Positions 16,158-31,463 of a DNA stretch of 64,000 bases are shown piece by piece (the stretch's first letter is position 1; every line of letters starts with the position of its first letter). Source of the DNA: Geodermatophilus poikilotrophus. GTDB lineage: Bacteria > Actinomycetota > Actinomycetes > Mycobacteriales > Geodermatophilaceae. A model generated the notes under the pieces. That model was given only the letters and a program-made list of their open reading frames with translations, did no database searches and was not told where the DNA came from. The DNA is taken from NCBI RefSeq assembly GCF_900111455.1, contig NZ_FOIE01000002.1, positions 1 through 64,000 of the forward strand, written 5' to 3'. Made by a program: the position numbers and the translations under genes.

Positions 16158-16165
<8 letters not shown>
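15314..16165 (-). CDS. Short-chain dehydrogenase/reductase
   Basis: 283-residue NAD(P)-dependent oxidoreductase with cofactor motif TGASSGIG, the NNAG stability motif (LLVNNAGG) and the active site YSAYSVAK. The substrate cannot be read from sequence. The GTG start at 16165 overlaps the pheT stop by 8 nt, so it may ride on the pheST transcript. The first about 18 residues are Arg/Pro-rich and may not be conserved. Confidence 0.9.
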
Positions 16166-23066
<6,901 letters not shown>

Positions 23067-23088
23067 CGGTCGTCGTCCCCCTCGTCCT

Positions 23089-23148
23089 GCGAGATCTGCA
23101 CAGTGGTCGTCATCGGGGGTCCGGAGGCCGCGGGTGTGCAGATCTCGC
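23089..23148. repeat. Dispersed palindromic element, copy 1
   Basis: Perfect 14-bp inverted repeat GCGAGATCTGCACA (23089-23102) / TGTGCAGATCTCGC (23135-23148) with a 32-nt loop, between the rplT and methyltransferase genes. The same arms, extended by GTGG on the left, occur again at 29057-29115, while the loops differ. Two copies with conserved arms in unrelated intergenic gaps indicate a REP-like or miniature repeat family. Confidence 0.75.
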
Positions 23149-23229
23149 GGCCCGTACACGCGACGACGCCGCCGGCGCCGGCCCGCGGGGGCCGGACGCC
23201 GGCGGCGTCGCAGGTGCTGCTGACCGGAC

Positions 23230-23613
23230 TCAGGCGGCCTGACCGCCGGCCGGCGCGGCGGCGACGGCGGCCCGGGAGGTCTCCACCAGCGCGGCGAAGG
23301 CAGCCGGCTCGTTGGTGGCCAGCTCGGACAGCACGCGGCGGTCGAGCTCGATGCCGGCGAGCTTGAGGCCCTGCATGAACCGGTTGTAGGTCATGTCGTT
23401 CTGGCGGGCCGCGGCGTTGATGCGGGTGATCCACAGCTTGCGGAAGTCACCCTTGCGCACCTTGCGGTCGCGGTACTGGTAGGTGGCCGAGTGGAGCAGC
23501 TGCTCCTTGGCCTTGCTGTAGAGCCGGGACCGCTGGCCCCGGTAGCCGCTGGCGGCCTCGAGGACCGTCCGGCGCTTCTTCTGGGCGTTGACCGCCCGCT
23601 TCACGCGTGCCAC
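23230..23613 (-). CDS. rplT: 50S ribosomal protein L20
   Basis: 127-residue basic protein that binds 23S rRNA early in large-subunit assembly. The N-terminus ([14 protein letters not shown]) and the core [31 protein letters not shown] are diagnostic. GTG start at 23613 with AAGGAG upstream. It is the third gene of the infC-rpmI-rplT operon. The Ala-rich C-terminal tail (about 10 residues) is slightly longer than average. Confidence 0.98.
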   Translation of the reverse strand: MARVKRAVNAQKKRRTVLEAASGYRGQRSRLYSKAKEQLLHSATYQYRDRKVRKGDFRKLWITRINAAARQNDMTYNRFMQGLKLAGIELDRRVLSELATNEPAAFAALVETSRAAVAAAPAGGQAA

Positions 23614-23642
23614 GGGAGGGCTCCTTCTCGTCTAGGGGGCGC

Positions 23643-23837
23643 TCAGAGCCCGAGCAGCTTCTTGAGGCTCTTGGTGTCGGCCGGGGAGATGACCTGGTCC
23701 TGGTCGAGCCGGCGCTTGCGACGCGAGGACTTGTGCTCGAACTTGTGCTGGTTGTTGGCCTGCTCGCGCATGAGCTTCCCGCTGCCGGTCACGCGAACGC
23801 GCTTCACGGTGCCCTTGTGCGTCTTCTGCTTCGGCAT
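23643..23837 (-). CDS. rpmI: 50S ribosomal protein L35
   Basis: 64-residue, highly basic ribosomal protein: MPKQKTHKGTVKRVRVTGSG, then the KSSRRKRRL segment typical of L35. ATG start at 23837. It lies 29 nt before rplT and 125 nt after infC, in the conserved operon order. Confidence 0.98.
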   Translation of the reverse strand: MPKQKTHKGTVKRVRVTGSGKLMREQANNQHKFEHKSSRRKRRLDQDQVISPADTKSLKKLLGL

Positions 23838-23883
23838 GTCCTCGGTCCTCGTTCGTGTGTGGGGGCGCCGGGCACGTCGACGC

Positions 23884-23908
23884 CGCGGCAGCCCGGGGGG
23901 CTGCCGCG
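23884..23908 (-). promoter_or_regulatory. Hairpin in the infC-rpmI gap
   Basis: A perfect 10-bp stem (CGCGGCAGCC / GGCTGCCGCG) with a 5-nt loop sits in the 125-nt intercistronic gap. It may be an RNA-processing or L20-responsive element, or an intrinsic terminator lacking a U-tract. The role is inferred. Confidence 0.4.
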
Positions 23909-23962
23909 ACGTCCTCCGGTCCGGCGCCGGTGCGTCTGGTGGTGCGGTGGTGCTGCGGCCGG

Positions 23963-24544
23963 TCAGGCCTGCGGGCCCTGACCCTCGGCAGCCTTCTCGG
24001 CCTTCGCGGACCGGCGGGCCGCGTCGGTCGCGGCCTGGTTCCGGTGCGGGGCGATCACCATGACCATGTTGCGGCCGTCCTGCTTGGGGTTGGACTCCAC
24101 GACGCCGAGCTCGGCGACGTCCTGCGCCAGCCGCTGCAGCAGGCGGTAGCCCATCTCCGGCCGGGACTGCTCGCGGCCGCGGAACATCACGGTGATCTTG
24201 ACCTTGTCGCCGCTCCGCAGGAAGCGCTCGACGTGGCCCTTCTTGGTCTCGTAGTCGTGCGGGTCGATCTTCAGGCGCAGCCGCATCTCCTTGATGACGG
24301 TGAGCGCCTGGTTCCGCCGGGCCTCGCGGGCCTTCTGGGCGGACTCGTACTTGAACTTCCCGTAGTCCATGAGCTTGGCGACCGGCGGCTTGGCCATGGG
24401 CGCGACCTCGACCAGGTCGAGTTCGGAGTCCTGGGCCAGGCGCAGCGCCTCGCCGATCGACACGACGCCGACCTGCTCGCCCTCGGGACCGACCAGGCGG
24501 ACCTCGGGGACGCGGATGCGGTCGTTGATGCGGGGCTCGGTGAT
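23963..24544 (-). CDS. infC: Translation initiation factor IF-3, apparent ATC start
   Basis: IF-3 binds the 30S subunit and proofreads initiation. The protein begins at the conserved [17 protein letters not shown] and contains [10 protein letters not shown], the [18 protein letters not shown] linker region and the C-terminal domain ([34 protein letters not shown]). The best-placed start is ATC at 24544, preceded by AGGAG with 5 nt spacing. infC is known in other bacteria to start at AUU or AUC so that IF-3 limits its own synthesis. The alternative is GTG at 24586, adding 14 residues. 193 residues with the ATC start. Confidence 0.95.
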   Translation of the reverse strand: MTEPRINDRIRVPEVRLVGPEGEQVGVVSIGEALRLAQDSELDLVEVAPMAKPPVAKLMDYGKFKYESAQKAREARRNQALTVIKEMRLRLKIDPHDYETKKGHVERFLRSGDKVKITVMFRGREQSRPEMGYRLLQRLAQDVAELGVVESNPKQDGRNMVMVIAPHRNQAATDAARRSAKAEKAAEGQGPQA

Positions 24545-24605
24545 GGCCTCTCCTCTGCTGCTGCGTGGGAGGGCCCGCTCGGTCACCGGACGCCGACATG
24601 AGCGA

Positions 24606-24633
24606 GGCCCCACGAGCGGCTGCTCGTGGGGCC
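24606..24633 (-). promoter_or_regulatory. infC leader hairpin 1 (attenuator-like)
   Basis: Perfect 12-bp stem GGCCCCACGAGC / GCTCGTGGGGCC with a 4-nt loop, about 60 nt before the infC start. It is very stable and is followed on the transcript by GC-rich sequence rather than a U-run, so it is more likely a regulatory or Rho-linked structure than a classic terminator. Confidence 0.55.
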
Positions 24634-24644
24634 CACTCGCCGGG

Positions 24645-24671
24645 GTGCACGGAGCCCGGGGGCTCGTGCAC
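24645..24671 (-). promoter_or_regulatory. infC leader hairpin 2
   Basis: A 12-bp stem (GTGCACG-GAGCCC with GGGCTCGTGCAC) carrying one bulged G, immediately upstream of hairpin 1 on the transcript. The two together form a tandem hairpin leader in front of infC. Confidence 0.5.
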
Positions 24672-24820
24672 GACGCGGGCCCGGCCGGTGGCCGGGGTCC
24701 GCGATCCGGGACCTGGACGCCTCGACGGCGCCAGGTGGGAGCGGGCTCCTCTTGGGTCGAGCGGCCCGGGGCGGGGCCGCTCAGTGGTTCGCGCGCCTCG
24801 TGTAGCGGGGAGGCACGCCG

Positions 24821-24850
24821 ATGGTACAGCGTCGCGGCGGGTGGAGTCAT
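24821..24850 (-). promoter_or_regulatory. Candidate infC operon promoter
   Basis: On the minus strand, -35-like ATGACT (24845-24850), 18-nt spacer, -10-like TACCAT (24821-24826). The position suits the long leader. Motif match is moderate. Confidence 0.4.
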
Positions 24851-24945
24851 TCCCGGTCCGGCACGGGTGAGCACCGGAGACGGCCACCCTCCAGGGGCCC
24901 ACGCCGAGCCCGCGAGGTGCCGGGAGGCGGCAGAGGGGCCCTCCC

Positions 24946-25440
24946 TCAGTCGTCGTAGAGCAGCGGCGGGGACGGCGGAGGCGGCGGCTGCTGCGCGCGG
25001 GCAGCCGCGAGCAGCGCCCGCAGGCCCTCGACGGCGGCGACCGCCCGGTCGCCGTCGGCGCCCTGGACGGCCAGCACGGCGAACTCGTCGTCGTTGGTCA
25101 GCAGCAGCGTCGCCCAGCGGAAGCGACGGTCGAAGCGGACCGCCTGCACCGCCGTCCAGGGCAGCGTCCGCTCGCCGAGGACGTTGCGCACCCGGACGCC
25201 CTGCTCGTCGGCGTCCACCCGCGGCCGGCCCAGCGCCAGCAGCCCGGCGCCGAGCACCAGCCCGAGGCCGACGATGGCGACCTGGTCGGCCACGGTGAAC
25301 CGCGCCACGCCGGTCGCGTTCTCCTGCAGGGTCACGCCGACGTAGGTCAGGACGGCGACCACGACGAGGGCGGCCACTGCGCACAGCAGCCGCCACCGGC
25401 GGGGGACGGCGGAGACGGCGGGCGGACCGGCGGAGGGCAC
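24946..25440 (-). CDS. PH-domain membrane protein
   Basis: 164-residue protein with two N-terminal transmembrane helices ([19 protein letters not shown] and [17 protein letters not shown]) followed by a bacterial PH-like domain ([28 protein letters not shown]). Such proteins are common in actinobacteria and of unknown function. GTG start at 25440. The Gln/Pro-rich C-terminus is disordered. It lies upstream of infC on the same strand but 400 nt away, and is divergent from the GAF-ANTAR gene. Confidence 0.75.
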   Translation of the reverse strand: MPSAGPPAVSAVPRRWRLLCAVAALVVVAVLTYVGVTLQENATGVARFTVADQVAIVGLGLVLGAGLLALGRPRVDADEQGVRVRNVLGERTLPWTAVQAVRFDRRFRWATLLLTNDDEFAVLAVQGADGDRAVAAVEGLRALLAAARAQQPPPPPSPPLLYDD

Positions 25441-25587
25441 GTCCCCATGCTCCCAGGCCGGCGTGGGAACCCGGCGATCCCTCCGGTGCGGACCGGTCGG
25501 TCCGGTTCCCACGGCGCTAAGCTGGCTGTTGCCCTGCGGGCCCGTCCAGATCCGGCGGAGCGCGCGGCGGGATGCCGAGAGGCCCAC

Positions 25588-26349
25588 GTGCTCCACAACT
25601 CCCCGGGGGCCGACCGGCCCGCCCCCAGTCCTGGTCGGGACCTCCCCCTCGCCGACGAGCTGTCCGCGGTCGCCGCTCGCGTGGCCGGTCTGCTGCTGTC
25701 CGAGGAGACGGTGGCCACCGCGCTCGGCCTGGTGAGCTCGCTGCTCCTCGACACCGTCCCCGGGGCGGTCGGCGCGGGCGTGTCGATCGTCGACGAGCGC
25801 GACCGCCGGAGCTCGGGGTCCACCGACGCCCGGGTCCAGCAGGCCGACGCCCTCCAGTACGAGCTCGACGAGGGGCCCTGTCTGGCCGCGACCGCGGGCC
25901 GCCAGCTGGTCCGCGTCGACGACCTGACCACCGACCGCCGCTGGCCGCGGTGGACCGCGGCGGTCCGCCCGCTCGGGCTCGGCGCGGCGATGAGCGCGCC
26001 GCTGGTCGCCGGTGACGCCTCGCTGGGCGCGCTGAAGGTCTACGCGGAGCAGCCCGGGACCTTCGACGTCTCCACCGAGCGGCGGCTGACGATGGCCTCG
26101 GCGCAGGCGGCGATCCTCGTGGCCAACGTGCAGACCCGCGAACGCGCCCGGCAGCTCAGCACGGGGCTGCGGCAGGCGGTCCGGACCCGGGACCTGGTCA
26201 GCACCGCCAAGGGGGTGCTGATGGCCCGGCACGGGGTCCCGGAGGACGTGGCCTTCGGCATCCTGGTGTCCCGCTCGGACGAGGAGCGCAGGTCGCTGGT
26301 CGACGTGGCGCGGGCGGTGTCCGACTCCGCCGTCCGCCGGCGACGGTGA
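25588..26349 (+). CDS. GAF-ANTAR RNA-binding regulator
   Basis: 253 residues. A GAF domain (about 25-165; ALQYELDEGPCLAA and MSAPLVAGDASLGALKVYA) is followed by an ANTAR domain (about 185-245; GLRQAVRTRDLVSTAKGVLMARHGVPEDVAFGIL). ANTAR proteins bind paired hexaloop stems in nascent RNA and prevent termination. GTG start at 25588. It overlaps the following PP2C phosphatase gene by four bases (GTGA), so the two are coupled and likely form one signalling unit. Confidence 0.9.
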   Translation: MLHNSPGADRPAPSPGRDLPLADELSAVAARVAGLLLSEETVATALGLVSSLLLDTVPGAVGAGVSIVDERDRRSSGSTDARVQQADALQYELDEGPCLAATAGRQLVRVDDLTTDRRWPRWTAAVRPLGLGAAMSAPLVAGDASLGALKVYAEQPGTFDVSTERRLTMASAQAAILVANVQTRERARQLSTGLRQAVRTRDLVSTAKGVLMARHGVPEDVAFGILVSRSDEERRSLVDVARAVSDSAVRRRR

Positions 26350-27824
26350 CCCGCACCCCCGGAGCGGCTCGACCCGAGGAGCCGTCCGAGGAGGAGCAGC
26401 GCCGTGCGCTGCGGTCGGCCCTGGACGTCGCCGACCTGACGCTGGACGAGCTCTGGTTGCGGTACTTCGCGCTCGGCGGCCACGCCGACCTCCTCGAGGT
26501 GGAGGGCCACCTGCACGGCCTCATGTCGCTGCCGCCCGGCGAGGCCAACGTGCTCGCGCACGCGCTGAACGAGCGGCTCGACGAGCTGTTCACCCAGCGT
26601 CGGGTCCCCCACCGTCCCCCGGTGCGCCGGGGCCGGACCGGCGGGTCGTTCGCCGCGCTGCGCCGGCTGGTCGAAGTGGCCCACGCGGCTCCTCCCGACC
26701 GGCTGCCCGCCCTCGTCGCCGAGGCCGGCACCGCTCTGGGCGTGGTGGTGACCGTCCACGTCGCCGACCACGAGCAGCGCCGGCTGTGGCCGCTGCTGCC
26801 GGCGGGCGCTGTGGCGGCAGGCTCGCTGCCCATCGACGGCTCGCTGGCCGGCCGGGCCTTCCAGACGGTGCGGCCGCTCCCCTCGGAGGCCGAGGGGGTG
26901 CTCCGGCTGTGGGTGCCGCTCCTGGACGGCGCCGACCGGGTGGGCGTGCTGGAGGTCCGGGTCGGCACGCCGGCGGAGCTGCACGATCCCCGACTGCGGG
27001 AGGAGTGCCGCTGGCTCGCGCAACTCGTCGGCTCCTTGGTCACGTCCATGAGCCAGTACGGCGACGCGCTCGAACGGCCCCGGCGGACCCGGTCCCGCGC
27101 CCCCTCGGCCGAGCTGCTGTGGCAGCTGCTGCCCCCGCTGACGGCCAGCAACGGCAGGTTCGTGCTGGCGGGCGTGCTCGAACCGGCCTACGAGGCGGGC
27201 GGGGACGCCTTCGACTACTCGCTGTCGGAGACCACGGTCTCCCTGGCGGCGTTCGACGCCATGGGCCACGGCCTGCTCGCCGCCGTCCTCGCCGCGGCCG
27301 CGGTGTCGGCCTACCGGACCGCGCGCCGCGACGGCCGGGGCGTCTACGACCAGGCACGGGCGATCGACGAGGTCGTGGCGGACACCTTCCCGGGCAGCTC
27401 GTTCGTCACCGGGGTGCTCGCCGAGCTCGACGTCTCCAGTGGCCGGCTCCGCTACGTCAACGCCGGGCACCCGGCGCCGCACCTGCTGCGCGGCGGGAAG
27501 GTGGTCAAGGCACTCGCCGGTGGCCGGCGCATGCCCTTCGGGCTGGGTACCGGCGCCCTCACCGTGGCCGAGGAGGCGCTGCAGCCCGGTGACTGGCTGG
27601 CCGTGCACACCGACGGCGTCACCGAGGCGCGCGACGCGACCGGCGCCTGGTTCGGCGAGCAGCGGCTGGTGGACCTGCTCACCCGCGAGGTCGCCGGCGG
27701 CCAGTCCCCGGCGGAGACGGCCCGCCGGCTGATGCACGCCGTCCTGGCCCACCAGGAGGGGCGGCTGCAGGACGACGCCAGCGTGCTGCTCGCGCGGTGG
27801 GCACCCGAGCCGCAGGGACCGTGA
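26346..27824 (+). CDS. PP2C (SpoIIE-type) phosphatase with GAF-like sensor
   Basis: 492 residues. The N-terminal about 90 residues include a helical ALDVADLTLDELWLRYFALGG segment; a GAF-like region spans roughly 100-235; the C-terminus is a SpoIIE/RsbU PP2C domain (about 265-485) with metal-binding Asps in EAGGDAFDYS, AFDAMGHGL and HTDGVTEARD. Such phosphatases dephosphorylate anti-anti-sigma factors in partner-switching. GTG start overlaps the ANTAR gene. No kinase or STAS gene is adjacent, so its target is elsewhere. Confidence 0.9.
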   Translation: MTRTPGAARPEEPSEEEQRRALRSALDVADLTLDELWLRYFALGGHADLLEVEGHLHGLMSLPPGEANVLAHALNERLDELFTQRRVPHRPPVRRGRTGGSFAALRRLVEVAHAAPPDRLPALVAEAGTALGVVVTVHVADHEQRRLWPLLPAGAVAAGSLPIDGSLAGRAFQTVRPLPSEAEGVLRLWVPLLDGADRVGVLEVRVGTPAELHDPRLREECRWLAQLVGSLVTSMSQYGDALERPRRTRSRAPSAELLWQLLPPLTASNGRFVLAGVLEPAYEAGGDAFDYSLSETTVSLAAFDAMGHGLLAAVLAAAAVSAYRTARRDGRGVYDQARAIDEVVADTFPGSSFVTGVLAELDVSSGRLRYVNAGHPAPHLLRGGKVVKALAGGRRMPFGLGTGALTVAEEALQPGDWLAVHTDGVTEARDATGAWFGEQRLVDLLTREVAGGQSPAETARRLMHAVLAHQEGRLQDDASVLLARWAPEPQGP

Positions 27825-27907
27825 GGCGCCCGACCCCGGCTGGACACACCCCCGCAACGAGGACGACGCACCATGGTCGTGCGCCTGTCCGATGACGAGG
27901 GGGAACC

Positions 27908-29038
27908 GTGACCGATGTGCTGCCCGAGGCCCCGCCGGGGACCGAGGCACCGCTGCCCCTGGCCGGGTACACCGTCGCCGTGACCGCCGCCCGGCGCCGC
28001 GAGGAGCTGGGCGCGCTGCTGGCCCGCCGCGGCGCCCGCGTGGTCTACGCGCCGGCCATCCGCATCGTGCCGCTGGCCGACGACACCGAGCTGGTCGCCG
28101 CCACGCGGGAGGTCCTGGCGCAGCCGGTGGACCTGGTGGTGGCGACGACCGGCGTCGGCTTCCGCGGGTGGCTGGAGGCGGCCGACGCGTGGGACCTGCC
28201 GCTGGTCGAGCACCTGCGCGGCGCCCGGGTGCTCGCCCGCGGCCCCAAGGCGCGCGGCGCCATCCGGGGCGGCGGGCTGGTCGACGCCTGGTCGCCGGCG
28301 TCGGAGTCCTCGGCCGAGGTGCTCGAGCACCTGCTCTCCGGGGCCGAGGGCCCGCTGGAGGGACGGCGCATCGCCGTCCAGCTGCACGGCGACCCGCTGC
28401 CGGACTTCGTCGAGGCACTGCGCGCGACCGGTGCCGAGGTGGTGACCGTGCCGGTGTACCGCTGGGTGCTGCCCGAGGACGTCGAGCCGCTGCGCCGGCT
28501 GGTGCGCTCGGTGGTCGCCGGCGCGGTCGACGCGGTCACCTTCACCAGCGCCCCGGCCGCCGCGAGCCTGCTGACCGTCGCCGACGAGCTCGGTCTGCAC
28601 GCCGAGCTGGTCGCCGCGCTGACCGACGGCGTGCTGCCGGTGGCAGTGGGGCCGGTGACCGCCGCTCCGCTGACCGCCGCGGGCATCCCCTCGGTGCAGC
28701 CCGAGCGGGCCCGGCTCGGCGCCCTGGCCCGCGAGGTGGTCGCGCGGCTGCCCGAGCGCACCCCGGTGCTGCCGGTGGGCGAGCGGCACCTGCAGGTGCG
28801 CGGCCATGCCGTGGTGCTCGACGGGCGGGTGGTGGAGCTGGCGCCGGGCCCGATGGCGGTGCTGCGCTCGCTGGCCGCACGGCCGGGCACCGTCGTCGCC
28901 AAGGCCGACCTCGTCGCGGGGCTGCCCGGCGGCGGCGACGAGCACGCGGTGGAGATGGCCGTGACCCGGCTGCGCGCCGCGCTCGGCCGCGGCGTGGTGG
29001 AGACCGTGGTGAAGCGGGGCTACCGCCTGGCTGCGTGA
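27908..29038 (+). CDS. nnaR: HemD-like domain fused to OmpR-type winged helix: nitrate assimilation regulator
   Basis: 376 residues. The N-terminal two-thirds (about 15-285) is a uroporphyrinogen-III synthase fold (GYTVAVTAARRREELGALLARRGA; VVATTGVGFRGWLEAAD; AVTFTSAPAAASLL). The C-terminal about 85 residues is a winged helix (HAVVLDGRVVELAPGPMAVLRSLAARPG..MAVTRLRAALGR..ETVVKRGYRLA). This architecture is that of NnaR, which cooperates with GlnR to activate nitrate/nitrite genes in Streptomyces and Mycobacterium. It is convergent with narK, and the nas-nir genes lie 7 kb away. GTG start at 27908. Confidence 0.88.
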   Translation: MTDVLPEAPPGTEAPLPLAGYTVAVTAARRREELGALLARRGARVVYAPAIRIVPLADDTELVAATREVLAQPVDLVVATTGVGFRGWLEAADAWDLPLVEHLRGARVLARGPKARGAIRGGGLVDAWSPASESSAEVLEHLLSGAEGPLEGRRIAVQLHGDPLPDFVEALRATGAEVVTVPVYRWVLPEDVEPLRRLVRSVVAGAVDAVTFTSAPAAASLLTVADELGLHAELVAALTDGVLPVAVGPVTAAPLTAAGIPSVQPERARLGALAREVVARLPERTPVLPVGERHLQVRGHAVVLDGRVVELAPGPMAVLRSLAARPGTVVAKADLVAGLPGGGDEHAVEMAVTRLRAALGRGVVETVVKRGYRLAA

Positions 29039-29056
29039 TCGGTCGGCACCTCCGGC

Positions 29057-29115
29057 GCGAGATCTGCACAGTGGCGGCCACCAGGGCCGCGATGACCGCC
29101 GCTGTGCAGATCTCG
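29057..29115. repeat. Dispersed palindromic element, copy 2
   Basis: Arms CGAGATCTGCACAG (29058-29071) and CTGTGCAGATCTCG (29102-29115) pair perfectly. After one G-T position the stem continues for five more pairs (GGCGG/CCGCC), leaving an 18-nt loop. It lies between convergent nnaR and narK. The first 18 bases match copy 1 at 23089 exactly. It may double as a bidirectional terminator. Confidence 0.75.
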
Positions 29116-29123
29116 TGGGCGAC

Positions 29124-30509
29124 TCACACCCCGGACATCCGGGCCTGGGGCCGCAGGTAGACCGCCCAGGTGACAGCGAGGCAGACCAGGTAGAAGGCGA
29201 TGAACACCAGGTAGGCCGAGTCGCCGGTGCCGGTGGTCAGGAACGACTGGCGGAAGGCCAGGTTGACCAGCACGCCGCCGAAGGCGCCGACCGCGCCGGC
29301 GATGCCGATGAGCGCACCGGACATGCGCAGCGCGTGCCGGTCGGCGACGGCGGTGTCCGCCCCGGCGGCCACCCGCTGCTGCGCCTGGGTGCGGAAGATC
29401 GCCGGGATCATCTTGTAGGTCGAGCCGTTGCCGAGGCCGCTGAGCACGAACAGCGACACGAAGCCGACGACGAACAGCGGCAGCGAGCCCACCTGGCTGG
29501 CGGTCCACACGATCGCGGCCCCGACGGCCATCGCGGCGAAGTTCCAGAACGTGATGCGGGCGCCGCCGAAGCGGTCGGCCAGCGAGCCGCCGAGCGGGCG
29601 GATCAGCGAGCCCAGCAGCGGGCCGAGCCAGGTCAGCGACGCCGCGGCCAGCGGCGTGGCGAAGTCGCCGGTGAACTGGTTCTGCAGCACCTGGCCGAAG
29701 GCGAACCCGAAGCCGATGAACGAGCCGAAGGTGCCGATGTAGAGGAAGGACATGATCCAGGTGTGCGGCTCGCGGGTCGCCTCGCGCATGGCCCGCGGCT
29801 GGTTGCGCGCCGTCGTCAGGTTGTCCATGAGCAGGGCCGCACCGACGGCGGCGACGACGATCAGCGGGACGTAGACGAGCAGGACCAGCCGCGGGTGCTC
29901 GGCGCCGGCGGTGGCCAGCACGAGCAGGCCCACCAGCTGGACGACGGGGACGCCGAGGTTGCCGCCGCCGGCGTTGAGGCCGAGCGCCCAGCCCTTGAGC
30001 CGGTTCGGGTAGAAGGCGTTGATGTTGGCCATGGAGCTGGCGAAGTTGCCGCCACCCACGCCGGCCAGGCAGCTGACGACGAGCAGCGTCGTGTAGTCGA
30101 CGCCGGGCTCCAGGACCACGGCCGTGGCGATCGTGGGCACCAGCAGCAGCGCGGCGCTGACGATCGTCCAGTTGCGGCCGCCGAACCTGGCGACGGCGAA
30201 GGTGTAGGGCAGCCGGACGAAGGCGCCCAGCGCCGTCGGCAGCGTGGTCAGCAGGAACTTCCCGGCCGGGTCGATGCCGTACGCGGACTCCGGCAGGAAC
30301 AGCACGAGCACCGACCACAGGCTCCAGATCGAGAAGCCGATGTGCTCGGAGAAGACCGAGAAGAACAGGTTGCGGCGGGCGACCGGCCTGCCCGTGGACT
30401 CCCAGAACGCGGGGTCCTCCGGGCGCCAGTCGTCGATCCAGCGACCGCGGCGCGGCGCGGCGGCGACCGGCGCGGTCGGCTGTCGGGTGGTGGGGGTGGG
30501 GGCGGCCAT
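29124..30509 (-). CDS. narK: Nitrate/nitrite transporter (MFS, NNP family)
   Basis: 461-residue inner-membrane protein with about 12 transmembrane helices. It carries the nitrate-porter signature GVGGGNFASSMANINAFYP and a second glycine-rich one (GLGNGSTYKMIPAIF), plus the MFS loop GGSLADRFGGARI. The N-terminus (RWIDDWRPEDPAFWESTGR) is typical of actinobacterial NarK. ATG start at 30509. It imports nitrate or exports nitrite for the nas-nir enzymes further right. It is convergent with the NnaR-type regulator. Confidence 0.94.
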   Translation of the reverse strand: MAAPTPTTRQPTAPVAAAPRRGRWIDDWRPEDPAFWESTGRPVARRNLFFSVFSEHIGFSIWSLWSVLVLFLPESAYGIDPAGKFLLTTLPTALGAFVRLPYTFAVARFGGRNWTIVSAALLLVPTIATAVVLEPGVDYTTLLVVSCLAGVGGGNFASSMANINAFYPNRLKGWALGLNAGGGNLGVPVVQLVGLLVLATAGAEHPRLVLLVYVPLIVVAAVGAALLMDNLTTARNQPRAMREATREPHTWIMSFLYIGTFGSFIGFGFAFGQVLQNQFTGDFATPLAAASLTWLGPLLGSLIRPLGGSLADRFGGARITFWNFAAMAVGAAIVWTASQVGSLPLFVVGFVSLFVLSGLGNGSTYKMIPAIFRTQAQQRVAAGADTAVADRHALRMSGALIGIAGAVGAFGGVLVNLAFRQSFLTTGTGDSAYLVFIAFYLVCLAVTWAVYLRPQARMSGV

Positions 30510-30658
30510 GGGCCAGAACGGTGGCGTCCGGTCGTTCCCCCGCCGTTGCTGCCGGGCAGAACTCGTGTTCCGTTGTGCTCACCGACGGTGCCCCGCTGTG
30601 GTGAGGCCGCCGTCCACCGGCGTGCGCGCCGGCCCGCCCAGCGGAGAGGATCGGCGAC

Positions 30659-31456
30659 GTGACCGTGACCGAGGACCCTGCTGCCGCCGGCCGTGCCCTG
30701 TTCGAGGCCGGTGCCGCCGTCGCGGGCTCGATGAGCCGCAACGCCGCGGTGCTGGTCTACCCGGACCCGGCCGGCCGCGCGGCGGTGCGGCTGGAGGACC
30801 GGCTGGCCCGGTCCCTGCGGGCGGCGGCCGACGAGGCGGTGGAGGTCGCCGTCCCCCGCGAGCGGGCCCGCGCCGGCGCCGTCCTCGCCTTCGCCGTCGA
30901 GCACGGCGTGGCCGTCGCCCGCAGCGGGCGCCCGGTCCGCGCCGACGGCTTCTTCAGCCCGCGGACCGGCGGCCGGTCGGCGGCCGACACGGTCACCGAG
31001 GCCGTGGTCGCCGCCGCCCGCGGCTCGCACGACGAGCGGCGGATCCGGCACCTGGGCTACCTGCTGGCCGAGGTCGCCTCCTCCCCCGACCTGGACGCCG
31101 CGCTCGTCGACCGGGCGCTGACCCTGGCCGCCGGGCTGACGTGGCGGCAGCTGGTGCTGCTGGCCGGCGTCGGCCGCCGCGACCGGTCGCCGCTGCCGAT
31201 GACCCCGCTGGCCGAGGACCCGCGCGGCTGGGCGGCGTGGGGCGCCCGCGAGGACCTCGCCGACCTGCAGCGGGCCGGGCTGCTCGACCCGCCGCCGGTG
31301 CTGCCCCGGCCGGGCGGCGCCGCACTCCCCCGGCTGCGCCCGGCGGACCTGCGGCTGACCCGCCGCGGCGTGCTGGTGCACCGGCTGCTGGCGCTGGGCT
31401 TCGTCCGGGACGACGACGTCGCCGCGGCACTGGCCGAGCTCGCGCCGCCCGCCTGA
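30659..31456 (+). CDS. Hypothetical protein
   Basis: 265-residue soluble protein, not recognised. It is Ala/Arg/Leu-rich and mostly helical. A stretch near 120-170 (DERRIRHLGYLLAEVASSPD..LTWRQLVLLAGV) and the C-terminal LRLTRRGVLVHRLLALGF resemble an actinobacterial family of unknown function with a winged-helix-like end, but I cannot name it. GTG start at 30659 with GAGAGGA upstream. It is divergent from narK with a 149-bp gap and convergent with the cyclase gene. Confidence 0.65.
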   Translation: MTVTEDPAAAGRALFEAGAAVAGSMSRNAAVLVYPDPAGRAAVRLEDRLARSLRAAADEAVEVAVPRERARAGAVLAFAVEHGVAVARSGRPVRADGFFSPRTGGRSAADTVTEAVVAAARGSHDERRIRHLGYLLAEVASSPDLDAALVDRALTLAAGLTWRQLVLLAGVGRRDRSPLPMTPLAEDPRGWAAWGAREDLADLQRAGLLDPPPVLPRPGGAALPRLRPADLRLTRRGVLVHRLLALGFVRDDDVAAALAELAPPA

Positions 31457-31463
31457 GCCGGGG

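Larger units (their letters stand above)
24545..24945 (-). other. infC leader region
   Basis: 401 gene-free bases upstream of infC. They hold a candidate promoter (24821-24850) and two adjacent strong hairpins (24606-24633 and 24645-24671), giving an untranslated leader of roughly 270 nt. Long structured leaders with attenuators are known for IF3-L35-L20 operons in other phyla. No coding sequence is supported. Confidence 0.6.
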
